From Oceanobacillus halophilus (GTDB lineage Bacteria; Bacillota; Bacilli; Bacillales; Amphibacillaceae), in NCBI RefSeq assembly GCF_003628505.1, contig NZ_RBZP01000004.1, positions 124,001-188,000 on the forward strand: 64,000 bases of DNA. Reading direction: 5' to 3'. Position numbers and translations under genes: made by a program. Below are positions 18,015 through 27,275 of the stretch, piece by piece; the stretch's first letter is position 1; each line of letters opens with the position of its first letter. The notes below the pieces were generated by a model that worked only from the letters and a program-made list of their open reading frames with translations, made no database searches and was not told where the DNA came from.

Positions 18015-19139
18015 ATGGAGGTATCGCCAACACTAGCTCAAGAAATCGTCACCGACATGAAGGGAATTATTAATCAGGATTTAAATTTTATTGATACAAG
18101 AGGAATTGTAATAGCCAGTACCAACATAGAAAGAATTAATACAGACCATGAAGGTGCGAGGAAAGTATTAGCTACCAAAATGGATTTAATTATTGAAAGA
18201 GATGAACAATTTAAAGGTGCGAGAAAGGGCATCAATATACCTATCTACTTTGAAAATAACATCGTCGGAGTAATTGGTATAACAGGAGAAAAAGAAGAAG
18301 TGACTAAGTTTGGTCAAATCATTAAAAAAATGACCGAGATTCTAGTTAAAGATGCATGGTTAAAGAATCTAACTATCCAACGTAGAGAAAATAACCGAAT
18401 GATTGTCGACTATTTATTATTTCAACCAGAATCTGAACAAAGCAAAACAAATATTAACAAACTTTTCGAAGTTGACTTAAACAAGCCAAGGATTATTATT
18501 ATTGGTAAGTTTGTGAAAAAAGTTCAATCTAGTCATCATCTAGTAGATAGGTTGAATTCAATCTTTGAAAAATATGTGCTATTTAATCAGGAAAACTTCT
18601 TCACCATAAAAGGTGATGAGATTATCCTTATCCTCGACCATCGTTTTGAAAACGATATGGAACGGACATTAAATCATATTACAAAAGAAACTAAAGAAAA
18701 TCTGGGTATTGAATTAAGCTTTGGAATAGGCAGTTCCACCATTCATACAAGATCGATAAAACAGTCTTATCAGCAAGCCAAATCGGCTATCAACTGGGCT
18801 AATTCAACAAATAATCAACGTATCAATTATTTTAAAGATCTTGATATAGGACTTATTCTAAACAGGGTATCTACTACCAGCAAACAATATTATGTGGATA
18901 AAGTCCTATCCAATTTATGTCCAAAAGAATTAAGAGAGTACGGTCAGATGATAGAAGTTTATGGAAAGAATAATGGCAGCATTAACAAAACTGCAGAAGA
19001 ATTATTTATTCATAAAAACACGCTTCAATACAAACTAAACAAACTAGCCAAACTTACGGAATACAATCCAAGAATCCTCAACGATTATGTCATTTTAAGA
19101 ATAGCCTTTTTGTTGATTAAAAAGGATGTAGGCTGGTAG
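18015..19139 (+). CDS. cdaR: CdaR-type sugar diacid regulator
   Basis: This 374-residue regulator has an N-terminal sugar-diacid-recognition domain (LAQEIVTDMKGIINQDLNFI, GIVIASTNIERI, IGITGEKEEV; about 1-135), a central GGDEF-like/PucR segment, and a C-terminal PucR-type HTH (GSINKTAEELFIHKNTLQYK, about 322-341). It is divergent from the glucarate operon and most likely activates it on binding glucarate or a pathway intermediate. The start ATG follows AAAGGGTG. Confidence 0.92.
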   Translation: MEVSPTLAQEIVTDMKGIINQDLNFIDTRGIVIASTNIERINTDHEGARKVLATKMDLIIERDEQFKGARKGINIPIYFENNIVGVIGITGEKEEVTKFGQIIKKMTEILVKDAWLKNLTIQRRENNRMIVDYLLFQPESEQSKTNINKLFEVDLNKPRIIIIGKFVKKVQSSHHLVDRLNSIFEKYVLFNQENFFTIKGDEIILILDHRFENDMERTLNHITKETKENLGIELSFGIGSSTIHTRSIKQSYQQAKSAINWANSTNNQRINYFKDLDIGLILNRVSTTSKQYYVDKVLSNLCPKELREYGQMIEVYGKNNGSINKTAEELFIHKNTLQYKLNKLAKLTEYNPRILNDYVILRIAFLLIKKDVGW

Positions 19140-19141
19140 GT

Positions 19142-19196
19142 GAAGAGCGGTACCTAATCCAAAATTTCTCATTGATCCTGTACCGCGTCCTTCTTC
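19142..19196. terminator. Bidirectional terminator between cdaR and tagO
   Basis: GCGGTAC (19147-19153) pairs with GTACCGC (19180-19186), extended outward by GAAGA and TTCTTC. It lies between the convergent ends of cdaR and tagO and can serve both. Confidence 0.6.
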
Positions 19197-20276
19197 TTAA
19201 CTTCTTTCTCTTCTCATCTTCCGAAACCCTTTTTTAAACGTATCAATCACTGGCTTCTTCCCACCTAACACAATGCCTGCCACTTCTGCAAAAAGATGCA
19301 GGACAATTAACACAAAGACCGTCACAATGATTAATGCGGATAAACCAACATTGGAAAAGATAATGGCTAAGGCACCAAACAAGGCACTAAAACCATATAT
19401 AATCAGGACGGTCTGTCGATGGGAATACCCTGCTTCAATCAGTCGGTAATGCACATGCTTATTATCCGGTTGCATGATTTTTTCCTTATTCCACGCCCGC
19501 CGAACAATCGCAAATAACGTATCAAAAATAGGCACCGCAAGCACAATTAACGGAATGATAAAACTAAAGAAGGCAATTTCCTTAAACAGGCCAAGAATTG
19601 ATACAACAGCAATCATGTAGCCAAGGAAATTCGATCCACTATCCCCCATATAAATTTTTGCCGGGTAAAAATTATGAAATAAAAAGCCCATATTTGCCCC
19701 GATCAATGCAATGGAAAGAAAAGCAACAATGACCTGTGTATCCATAATGGACATGATAAAAATGCTAATCAGAGCAATGCTTGTCACACCAGTAGCCAGT
19801 CCATCCAGCCCATCAATCAGGTTAATGGCATTGGTAATTCCAACCACCCACAGCACTGTAATAAGTACACTGAAAAACCCCAGATCTACCATCCCAATTA
19901 GTGGAATGGTGATTCGCTCAATGATCAATCCGGAATTCACGAGAAAAGAGGCAGCAATAAGCTGACCCGTCAATTTTGCAGCAGGACGTATACTGTATTT
20001 ATCATCCAAAGCGCCCGTAATAAGAATCACAATGGCACCTAATAAGATTTCAGGCAAATGTTCATGGTATGGCTGCAAATACAACGCACCCAAAAAAGCC
20101 CCGATAAAAATGGCCAGTCCACCAAGCCTGGGTGTAACGATTTTATGTATTTTACGATGATTCGGAAAATCCACCGCTCCAATTCGCATTGCCAATTTTT
20201 TTACAGGATATGTAAATACTAACGTTGCAAAAAAAGCGATAAAAAACGCGATGATTAAATCGACATAGTTGAACAT
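19197..20276 (-). CDS. tagO: Undecaprenyl-phosphate GlcNAc-1-phosphate transferase (TagO/WecA-like)
   Basis: This 359-residue polytopic protein transfers GlcNAc-1-phosphate to undecaprenyl phosphate, the first step of wall teichoic acid linkage-unit synthesis. The Mg2+/catalytic Asp motifs are TGALDDKY, NAINLIDGLDGLATG and KIYMGDSGSNFLG, and the sugar-nucleotide motif is KHVHYRLIEAG. About 10-11 membrane segments are visible and length is typical. It is a single gene flanked by a terminator and repeat elements. It could equally initiate another surface polymer. Confidence 0.9.
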   Translation of the reverse strand: MFNYVDLIIAFFIAFFATLVFTYPVKKLAMRIGAVDFPNHRKIHKIVTPRLGGLAIFIGAFLGALYLQPYHEHLPEILLGAIVILITGALDDKYSIRPAAKLTGQLIAASFLVNSGLIIERITIPLIGMVDLGFFSVLITVLWVVGITNAINLIDGLDGLATGVTSIALISIFIMSIMDTQVIVAFLSIALIGANMGFLFHNFYPAKIYMGDSGSNFLGYMIAVVSILGLFKEIAFFSFIIPLIVLAVPIFDTLFAIVRRAWNKEKIMQPDNKHVHYRLIEAGYSHRQTVLIIYGFSALFGALAIIFSNVGLSALIIVTVFVLIVLHLFAEVAGIVLGGKKPVIDTFKKGFRKMRRERS

Positions 20277-20494
20277 AATATTCTCCTAATGTTGGTATGT
20301 CTTGGTCTTAGTCTTTACCTTATTCTACTAAATTATAGCGAAAAAGTAGATAGCTTACCAAAGCGAACTACTTTTAATACATTTTATTAAAGGGTCATTC
20401 GTATTGTTTGTTGCTTGTTGAGGTTGTGCGGTTGATGGGAATTGTTAATTTATTGAATTAAAAGTAAATGTCTAATATAGTGCATTGTTGATTT
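20277..20494. other. tagO upstream region and left flank of a composite repeat
   Basis: The AT-rich stretch includes the tagO promoter region. From about 20395 (TTGTTTGTTGCTTG...) it resembles the flank seen beside the composites at 34.7 kb and 43.1 kb. No gene is seen. Confidence 0.45.
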
Positions 20495-20610
20495 CCGCTC
20501 CGGTCAGTCGCTTTCCGCGGGCACGGCTTCAGCCTCCTCGGAAGAAAACCACTTCCTGCGGGGTCTTCAGACACGTGCTATTCCCGCAGGAGTCGACTGC
20601 CCTCCGCTCC
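20495..20610. repeat. Hairpin intergenic element, short variant
   Basis: Characteristic blocks are CGCTTTCCGCGGGCACGGC, CAGCCTCCTCGG, GGGGTCTTCAGACACGTGCT and CCCGCAGGAGTC. This is the CACGGC/GACACGTGC subtype also seen at 42690-42811. It is followed, after a 70-bp spacer, by an element of the other subtype. Confidence 0.75.
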
Positions 20611-20682
20611 AATCAACCTGCTTAATAGCGGGGATATTTCAATAGATCCTTTAACATGCTAGGAAGTTAAAAAGCACTAAAT

Positions 20683-20866
20683 TAGCGAAGAAAATACACG
20701 GGAGACTCCTTGAAAAAATAAAACCACTTTTTCTATTTGCTGTGTTTCGCTGTCGAAGCGTTCCTTGTCCTGCGGGAAGAAGAGCATCGGTGAGACTACT
20801 GAGTGCATGAGCACGAAGGAGGCTCACCAGCTCCCGGCGAAAAGCGGAGTGTATTTCCGCAGCGGG
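20683..20866. repeat. Hairpin intergenic element, medium variant
   Basis: It has AAAATACACGGGAGACTCC at one end and GTGTATTTCCGCAGCGG at the other. Relative to the short copy at 42903 it carries an inserted ~60-bp block (TTGAAAAAATAAAACCAC to GAAGCGTTCCTTGTCC) within the CTCC/TGCGGG junction. The same block is present in the long variant at 484-763. Confidence 0.75.
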
Positions 20867-21053
20867 GACAGAGCAGTATTCTGAATTAAAGATATTAGAA
20901 CTCTATGTAAAATGTAACGTAAAGTCATGTTAATTAGTAACAACCTTTCAGAAAAGATGCTTATTAGAAAACTCTGCACACAGAAATTGTGAAAGTACTA
21001 TTCCTTCCAGTCATTTCCTATGATATATTATTCACAGGAAAGGGGTTGGGAAA

Positions 21054-21455
21054 ATGCAATACATACCAGTTTTAGCCGCTGTCATTGCCGTAATCGGGAT
21101 TTTGGCAGTTTTCAAAAGAAGTGTCTCGCAATTAAAAGAGAATCCAGACAATCTGGAAAAAATTCAAACCAAATTATTTATCGGGGTTGCTATTAGTGAA
21201 TCCATTCCAATCTTACTTATTATTTATGGATTCATCAACATGGAAACCGTCTCATCCATTGATGAGCTATTCGTCCCAATGGTTATCGTTATAGCACTCA
21301 TGGTCTTTTCTATTTTCTATGTTTTCACACAGTCAAGACTCGACGTCGAGCCAGAACACAAACCAATGATCCGCACATTTGGATTCATGGGAATGGGCTT
21401 GGTTAATGCAATTCCGATTATTGCACTTGTCATGCTGTTTTTGATGGTACCTTAA
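21054..21455 (+). CDS. Tandem F0 c-subunit-like membrane protein
   Basis: This 133-residue protein has about four membrane segments. Residues 26-60 (QLKENPDNLEKIQTKLFIGV, then AISESIPILLIIYGFI) closely resemble the polar loop and second helix of ATP synthase subunit c, keeping the ion-binding carboxylate at E49. A second c-helix-like segment (RTFGFMGMGLVNAIPIIALV) has Asn (N118) at that position. The glycine-rich first c helix is not evident. It is 40 kb from the atp operon and alone between terminators. The function is unknown; it may be a divergent c-like or V-type proteolipid relative. Confidence 0.65.
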   Translation: MQYIPVLAAVIAVIGILAVFKRSVSQLKENPDNLEKIQTKLFIGVAISESIPILLIIYGFINMETVSSIDELFVPMVIVIALMVFSIFYVFTQSRLDVEPEHKPMIRTFGFMGMGLVNAIPIIALVMLFLMVP

Positions 21456-21463
21456 TAGTTTAG

Positions 21464-21494
21464 AGCCTTTGCTTAGTTGAAGTAAAGGCTTTTT
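21464..21494 (+). terminator. Terminator of the c-subunit-like gene
   Basis: GCCTTTGCTT pairs with AAGTAAAGGC across AGTTG, followed by seven T. A G/T-rich linker and a 21-bp array follow directly. Confidence 0.85.
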
Positions 21495-21512
21495 TTGTGC
21501 GTAGTGTGAGTG

Positions 21513-21790
21513 TGTAGATATTTGGTTGTTTCGTGTTGATATATGCTTGGTATTCTTTGATTTCCTATCTTTATTGTAGATATAACCGCTTTTTCCGTTG
21601 ATATCCTCTGCCATTGTCGATATCCTGCCTCTTTTCGTATATATATGCACCTCTTTCGTTGATTTCCTACCTCTCTTTGTTGATATATCAGCTTTCTCCG
21701 TTGATATATTCTGCTCTTGTCGATATCCTGCTTCTGTTCGTAGATATACGCACTACTCTCGTTGATATATGACATTCCCCGTAGATATAT
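21513..21790. repeat. 21-bp phased GTTGATA array, AT-rich type (E1, ~13 units)
   Basis: Cores are GTTGATATA, GTCGATATCC, GTAGATATA and GTTGATTTCC at about 21-bp spacing. The GTCGATATCCTG core occurs at 21616 and again at 21719, exactly 103 bp apart, matching the super-period of the other AT-rich arrays. The array lies after the c-like gene terminator and before the exporter gene. Confidence 0.85.
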
Positions 21791-21923
21791 TTCCATCCCA
21801 CCTCCAAATCAGTTCTCCTCCATTCCGCACACTACCCAAGCTATGCATATTTACGCTTTCTTTCCACCTTCACAGCCTTTATAATATAGGAAGATTACGA
21901 CATGGATTGGCAGGCGAGGTTTG

Positions 21924-22664
21924 ATGGAACAGGCGATGATTGAGAAGGTTTGTATGCTGGCAGGGAAAATTATGCTTGTTAGTGGTGCGGAAACTTATCG
22001 GGTAGAGGACACGATGAGTCGGATTGCGGATGCATTTGGGGCGCCGGATGCTCAGAGCTATGCCACGCCTACTGCGATTAACTTTTCTGTTGATTTTGCA
22101 TCCGAGACGAAGTTCCTAAGGATTACCAAAAGGTCTACCGCAGATTTACATAAAATCGCAGAAGTGAATAGCATTTCGCGGAGAATCACTGCTGGAGATT
22201 TAGATTTAGGGAATGCGTACACTTTATTGAAAAACGTGGAAAATGACAAGCATTATCCTGCTTGGCTGCAGATTTTTGCTTCCGCCCTTGTCAGTGGTTG
22301 CTTTTCTATTATGTTCGGTGGTACTTGGAATGACTTTCTCCCCGCCGTCATTGCTGGTGGTATTGGGTTTACTGGCATGCTTGGATTTGAACGGTTTTTG
22401 GAAATTCGCTTTTTAGCTGAGTTTTTCGGAGCCTTTTTCATTGGTTTATCATCTTTATTGTTTATTAGCTATGGCTTCGGAGATTCGCTGGACCTTGTCA
22501 TTATTGGTGCGGTGATGCCACTTGTTCCCGGACTCTTAATTACAAATGCGGTTCGTGATTTGTTGGCTGGTCACTTGATAGCCGGTGTTTCTAAAGGGAT
22601 TGAAGCGCTGCTAACGGCATTTGCCATCGGGGCTGGGGTCGCGATTATTTACACGTTTCTTTAA
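21924..22664 (+). CDS. ThrE-family exporter, YjjP-like subunit (DUF1212)
   Basis: This 246-residue protein is the larger half of a split threonine/serine exporter: a cytosolic N-terminal domain with GAETYRVEDTM and about five membrane segments from residue 115 (including MFGGTWNDF and MPLVPGLLITNAVRD). I chose ATG 21924 because GCGAGG lies just before it; a TTG one codon earlier is also possible. The second half follows 15 bp later, so the two probably form a heteromeric transporter. The substrate is inferred from family only. Confidence 0.85.
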   Translation: MEQAMIEKVCMLAGKIMLVSGAETYRVEDTMSRIADAFGAPDAQSYATPTAINFSVDFASETKFLRITKRSTADLHKIAEVNSISRRITAGDLDLGNAYTLLKNVENDKHYPAWLQIFASALVSGCFSIMFGGTWNDFLPAVIAGGIGFTGMLGFERFLEIRFLAEFFGAFFIGLSSLLFISYGFGDSLDLVIIGAVMPLVPGLLITNAVRDLLAGHLIAGVSKGIEALLTAFAIGAGVAIIYTFL

Positions 22665-22679
22665 GGAGGTTTTCTGCCT

Positions 22680-23117
22680 ATGACTATTGTTGCGCAGCTT
22701 GTTACCAGTTTCATCGCATCCGCAGGCTTCGGAATCATTTTTAATATCCCAAAGAACGCCATCATTCAAAGTGGACTCGTCGGCATGTTTGGCTGGATTT
22801 TGTATTATCTATTGGTTGATCAAGGTGTCGATGTTGTTCCGGCAACACTTTTCGGAGCCATGCTCGTTTCTATATTGAGCTACATTAGCGCAAAAGTGTG
22901 GAAAACTCCCATTATCATCTACACCGTTTCCGGCATCATCCCCCTTGTCCCGGGTGGAATCGCCTACAATGCCATGCGGCAATTCGTGGAAAATAACTAT
23001 GATTTAGCCGTGCAATTATCCGCTCAAGCGATGCTGCTTGCCGGTGGAATTGCAATCGGACTGATGTTTTCGGAAGTAGTAAACCAAATTGTGAAGAAAG
23101 TTTTTGTGAGGAAGTAG
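22680..23117 (+). CDS. ThrE-family exporter, YjjB-like subunit (DUF3815)
   Basis: This 145-residue, mostly hydrophobic protein with about four helices is the small half of a split ThrE exporter. It carries the family motif SGIIPLVPGGIAYNAMRQFV and a C-terminal LAGGIAIGLMFSEV. It is preceded by AAGGAGG and follows the YjjP-like gene by 15 bp, so both halves are probably co-transcribed and assemble together. Confidence 0.85.
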   Translation: MTIVAQLVTSFIASAGFGIIFNIPKNAIIQSGLVGMFGWILYYLLVDQGVDVVPATLFGAMLVSILSYISAKVWKTPIIIYTVSGIIPLVPGGIAYNAMRQFVENNYDLAVQLSAQAMLLAGGIAIGLMFSEVVNQIVKKVFVRK

Positions 23118-23243
23118 GCTGGAAAAAAGCTCTATAATATTCAAAATAAACTTTTTACCGTCTTCGAACCCACAACATTTGATATAAAATTCTGTTTTCT
23201 ATATTATAGAAGATATATATTTTATTAAGTGAGGGGATCTGAA

Positions 23244-24725
23244 ATGAGTGAAAAACGACAACCTAAAGCTACAATTGTAATATTCGGGGCAACAGGAGAT
23301 TTGGCTAAGCGAAAATTGTTCCCTTCCATCTATAACTTGTATAAAAAAGGAAAATTAAGTGAGAATTTTGCTGTAGTTGGACTAGCACGCCGTCCTTGGA
23401 CAGATGAGATATTAAGAGAGAATGTAGAACAATCAATTAAACAGGCTTCTTTCTCTTCTGCAGACGAGGATTTACGCGAGTTCACCTCCCATTTCTACTA
23501 TAATTCCTTTGATGTAACCGATGACTCTACCTATGATGGATTAAATAAATTAATGATAGATCTGGAAGATAAGTATCAGACAGAAGGAAACCGTCTCTTC
23601 TACTTGGCCATGGCTCCTAATTTCTTTGGTTTAATCGCAAAAAAACTGAAAGAATACGGATTAAAAGAATCCAGCGGCTGGACACGCTTAATCATTGAAA
23701 AACCATTCGGAACCAATTTAAGTTCCGCAAAAGAACTGAACAATGAAATTCGAGAGGCGTTTGATGAAGACCAAATTTATCGTATTGACCATTATTTAGG
23801 AAAAGAAATGGTACAAAATATTGAGGTTATCCGTTTTGCCAACGGGATTTTCGAGCATTTGTGGAACAACCAATATATCTCCAACATCCAAATCACAGCT
23901 AGCGAAACACTCGGCGTGGAAGAGCGCGCACGCTACTATGATGAATCCGGCGCTGTCAGAGATATGCTGCAAAACCATATCCTACAAATGGTTGCACTGC
24001 TCTTAATGGAGCCACCAATTAAGTTAACAACCGATGAAATCCGTTCGGAAAAAATCAAAGTACTCCGCGCCTTACGTAAAATCGATTCAGAAAAAATCGA
24101 TAAATACTTTGTCCGAGGACAATATGATTCAGGCGAAATGAATGGAGAAGCCCTTCCAAGTTACCGTGAAGAAGATGAGCAGCTTGCCAATTCTACCACA
24201 GAAACCTACGTAGCCGGCAAACTCGTCATCGACAACTACCGCTGGGCTGGCGTTCCAATTTATGTCCGAACCGGTAAGCGAATGGCTAAAAAGACCATCG
24301 ACATCACCATTCAATTTAAAGACTTGCCAATGAACCTATACTATAAATCGGAAAAAGAAAGACATCCAAATCTGTTGAGCATTAAAATCCAGCCAGACGA
24401 AGGTATCACGCTGTCGATTAACGCCAACAAAGCCGGAGCCGGTTCCTTAGCAGAACCAGTTCAACTATCATTGAATAATAATGACGTACCAGGAATCAAC
24501 ACTCCAGAAGCATACGAAAAATTATTGTATGACTGCACCATCGGCGACGCAACCAACTTCACACACTGGGATGAAGTAGCCCTCTCCTGGGAATTCGTAG
24601 ACCCAATCCTAGAAACATGGGCAGAGCAACAACCTAACTTCCCAAATTACAAATCAGGATCCATGGGACCAAAAGAAGCCGATGAACTATTAGAACGAGA
24701 CGGAAACCATTGGTGGGACGTTTAA
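23244..24725 (+). CDS. zwf: Glucose-6-phosphate 1-dehydrogenase
   Basis: This 493-residue enzyme oxidises glucose-6-phosphate to 6-phosphogluconolactone with NADP+, the entry to the pentose phosphate pathway. The Rossmann motif is IFGATGDLAKRKLFPS, the active-site signature is RIDHYLGKEMVQ, and substrate contacts include IIEKPFG. ATG 23244 is preferred because GAGGGGAT lies 7 bp upstream; the GTG five codons earlier lies in that site. It has its own promoter region and a strong terminator. Confidence 0.96.
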   Translation: MSEKRQPKATIVIFGATGDLAKRKLFPSIYNLYKKGKLSENFAVVGLARRPWTDEILRENVEQSIKQASFSSADEDLREFTSHFYYNSFDVTDDSTYDGLNKLMIDLEDKYQTEGNRLFYLAMAPNFFGLIAKKLKEYGLKESSGWTRLIIEKPFGTNLSSAKELNNEIREAFDEDQIYRIDHYLGKEMVQNIEVIRFANGIFEHLWNNQYISNIQITASETLGVEERARYYDESGAVRDMLQNHILQMVALLLMEPPIKLTTDEIRSEKIKVLRALRKIDSEKIDKYFVRGQYDSGEMNGEALPSYREEDEQLANSTTETYVAGKLVIDNYRWAGVPIYVRTGKRMAKKTIDITIQFKDLPMNLYYKSEKERHPNLLSIKIQPDEGITLSINANKAGAGSLAEPVQLSLNNNDVPGINTPEAYEKLLYDCTIGDATNFTHWDEVALSWEFVDPILETWAEQQPNFPNYKSGSMGPKEADELLERDGNHWWDV

Positions 24726-24742
24726 TAAAATGATGTGATGAG

Positions 24743-24772
24743 CACCACACGCTTTGGGGCGTGTGGTGTTTT
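24743..24772 (+). terminator. Rho-independent terminator of zwf
   Basis: CACCACACGC pairs perfectly with GCGTGTGGTG across a 6-base loop, followed by TTTTTG. A G/T-rich linker and array A follow. Confidence 0.92.
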
Positions 24773-24805
24773 TGTGGGTTTGTTAACTGGTTTGGGTTTT
24801 GTATT

Positions 24806-25387
24806 GTATCGAGCTCCTGGGGTTTCTATCGATTGACTTGGACTCCCTATCAATCGACTTGAGATCCCTATCAACCGACTCGAGTTCCCTATCAACCGAC
24901 TCGAGTTCCATATCAACCGACTTGAGATCCCTATCAACCGACTTGAACTCCCTATCAACCGACTTGAGTTCCCTATCAACCGACTTGAACTCCCTATCAA
25001 CTGACCTGAACTTCCTATCAACCGACCTGAACTTCCTATCAACCGACCCGAGACTCCTATCAACCGACTTGAGTTCCCTATCAACCGACCCGAGACTCCT
25101 ATCAACCGACTTGAGTTCCCTATCAACCGACTCGAGTTCCCTATCAACCGACTCGAGTTCCCTATCAACCGACTTGAGTTCCCTATCAACCGACTTGAGA
25201 TCCTTATCAACCGACTTGAGATCCTTATCAACCGACTCGAGTCCCCTATCAACCGACTCGAGTTCCCTATCAACCGACTTGAGATCCCTATCAACCGACC
25301 TGAACTTCCTATCAACCGACCTGAACTTCCTATCAACCGACCTGAACTTCCTATCAACCGACCTGAACTTCCTATCGACCGACCCGC
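24806..25387. repeat. 21-bp phased TATCAAC array, GC-rich type (A, ~27 units)
   Basis: CTATCAACCGAC plus a filler such as TTGAGTTCC, TCGAGTTCC or CTGAACTTCC repeats without indels at exactly 21 bp, so translated frames show a 7-residue repeat of about 27 copies. Blocks of identical neighbouring units (for example the CTGAACTTCC type near 25300-25380) indicate local duplication. It lies between the zwf terminator and the NERD stop codon. Confidence 0.92.
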
Positions 25388-25403
25388 AATCACTCCTCTC
25401 CCT

Positions 25404-26417
25404 CTATCTACTCACCCGCTCTTTTAATGCTTTCCGTTTCGTATCTAGTTTCAGTTTCCTATAATCCAACTGGTATCTTCTCCACCTATTTTTCCCCTCC
25501 GCTGTTTTACATACCTTTTTTAATATCCTTTGTACCACAGTTGGGGAGGCAATAAGCAAAAATTCCCTTGCAATTTTATTGGTTATCCAGTCACCATAAA
25601 ACAGCCGATAATCAAGTAGGGCATATTTATAAGCTTCATCAGAACTGTATTCACATTGCTTACAATGCCATTTTGTATTGATTTTTGTCATCAGAACAGT
25701 GCCACATTCTGGACAAAACACACCTTTTATTAGGTCACTGTCGGTAAAATTATATTTTGACAGGATATTTTTTGGCGGCACATGGGCATCTGCAAGGGTT
25801 TTGGCTAATCTTTTTAATTGACCCATGTTGCGAATCTGCTTATCATATTTGGATACTATTTCCTGGACTCTGAAGATTAATTTGCTATTGTGTATGACTT
25901 CGTGTGGGATTGTTACATTTGGGGAAGATGGTTTAATAATGGTCTTTGGGAAGCTGATTACAACCAAATACTCAAACGGGATGTCAGAGAGGTTATGCTG
26001 GAGAAGCCATTGTTGAAGGCGATAGCTCTGGGTTTCTGCTTGGTCAACCGGATTTTTATACCCTTCTTCACTACCATCTGGTGGAATTCTTGTTACTTGT
26101 CCATTTTCAGAAAAAATGACGGTTCCCTGCCAGTTTTTCACTTCTACGACAAGAAAAACTTTCTCCGTAAGAATTAGCGTATCAATTTGAAAGTGACCGT
26201 TATGATCGGGGAGCCGCAAATTGTGCATTACTACAAATTTACTTTTATCCAGAAAATCTAATGTATATGCTACCTCCCTTTCCCCTTTTAATTCTGCATA
26301 CTTAATTTTCAAATCTGATCTTACTTTTTCCTTTTCAGGATGATCTGCCCTTAGCCTTATATCCAAAACTTTTAGACTAAGTAATTCCAAAAACTTACTT
26401 CGTGGATGTTCCATCAT
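25404..26417 (-). CDS. NERD-domain (nuclease-related) protein with C-terminal zinc ribbon
   Basis: This 337-residue protein carries the NERD signature: LKGEREVAY, FQIDTLILTEKVFLVVEVKN and an adjacent WQGTVIF, the core acid/Lys pattern of the PD-(D/E)XK-like fold. A CPECG...CKQC zinc ribbon lies near residue 240-260, followed by a basic tail. The start ATG 26417 has GGAG 8 bp upstream. NERD proteins are associated with DNA processing and sometimes phage defence; which applies here is unknown. The gene stands alone, with arrays on both sides and no terminator before array A. Confidence 0.85.
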   Translation of the reverse strand: MMEHPRSKFLELLSLKVLDIRLRADHPEKEKVRSDLKIKYAELKGEREVAYTLDFLDKSKFVVMHNLRLPDHNGHFQIDTLILTEKVFLVVEVKNWQGTVIFSENGQVTRIPPDGSEEGYKNPVDQAETQSYRLQQWLLQHNLSDIPFEYLVVISFPKTIIKPSSPNVTIPHEVIHNSKLIFRVQEIVSKYDKQIRNMGQLKRLAKTLADAHVPPKNILSKYNFTDSDLIKGVFCPECGTVLMTKINTKWHCKQCEYSSDEAYKYALLDYRLFYGDWITNKIAREFLLIASPTVVQRILKKVCKTAEGKNRWRRYQLDYRKLKLDTKRKALKERVSR

Positions 26418-26554
26418 ACCTACCACTCCTTTTCTTTAGTCTATATATAAAATACGACACAATATGACAAACTCCTTTTATTTTTTATAAAATATAGAAG
26501 AATAATTGAGAAACAGCTAGGATATCCAATGAAATTTAGAGGTATCTCTTCCTC

Positions 26555-27200
26555 CTATCGACTGACCTGATCCTTCTATCAACCGACTCAGCCATCCTAT
26601 CAACCGCCCCACTCCTTCTATCAACCGCCTCACTCCTTCTATCAACCGACCCGCTCCTTCTATCAACCGACTCGCTCCTTCTATCAACCGACTCGCTCCT
26701 TCTATCAACCGACCCGCTCCTTCTATCAACCGACCCGCTCCTTCTATCAACCGCCACGCTCCTTCTATCAACCGCCTCACTCCTCCTATCAACCGACTCA
26801 TCCCTTCTATCAACCGCCCCGCTCCTCCTATCAACCGCCTCAACCCTTCTATCAACCGCCTCACTCCTTCTATCAACCGCCTCGCTCCCTCTATCAACCG
26901 ACTCACCCTTTCTATCAACCGCCTCATCCCTTCTATCAACCGACTCATCCCTTCTATCAACCGACTCATCCCTTCTATCAACCGACTCAACCCTTCTTTC
27001 AACCGACTCACCCCTCCTATCAACCGACTCACTCCTTCTATCAACCGCCTCAATCCTTCTATCAACCGACCCGCTCCTTCTATCAACCGACCCGCTCCTT
27101 CTATCAACCGACCCGCTCCTTCTATCAACCGCCCCGCTCCTTCTATCAACCGCCCCGCTCCTTCTATCAACCGCCCCAACCCTCCTATCAACCGACCCGC
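26555..27200. repeat. 21-bp phased TATCAAC array, GC-rich type (B, ~30 units)
   Basis: The core CTATCAACCG[A/C]C with filler CCGCTCCTT or variants repeats at exactly 21 bp about 30 times. Orientation matches array A. It sits between the NERD promoter region and the RND-pump terminator, with a G/T-rich linker read in the pump sense. The filler overlaps that of arrays D1/D2 (ATCAACCGCCCCGC in both). Confidence 0.92.
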
Positions 27201-27224
27201 ACCACATCACACCCCCACTCCCAC

Positions 27225-27261
27225 CAAAAAAAGGCCAAATCCCTAAGATTTGGCCTTTTTT
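27225..27261 (-). terminator. Rho-independent terminator of the RND efflux operon
   Basis: AAAAAGGCCAAAT pairs with ATTTGGCCTTTTT around a 7-base loop; on the minus strand it ends in a run of T. It lies about 15 bp after the pump stop. Confidence 0.92.
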
Positions 27262-27275
27262 CTACACACATTTCA

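Noticed and set aside
24806-27200. CRISPR array
   Set aside because: Unit is only 21 bp with a 7-9 bp core and near-identical fillers; real CRISPRs have 23-47 bp repeats and unique spacers of about 30 bp. No cas genes are present.
24722-27210. Repetitive ORFs of 220 or so residues on both strands at 24.7-25.5 kb and 26.5-27.2 kb
   Set aside because: Same cause: frames stay open through exact 21-bp repeats. Overlapping frames are equally open, which real coding DNA would not show.
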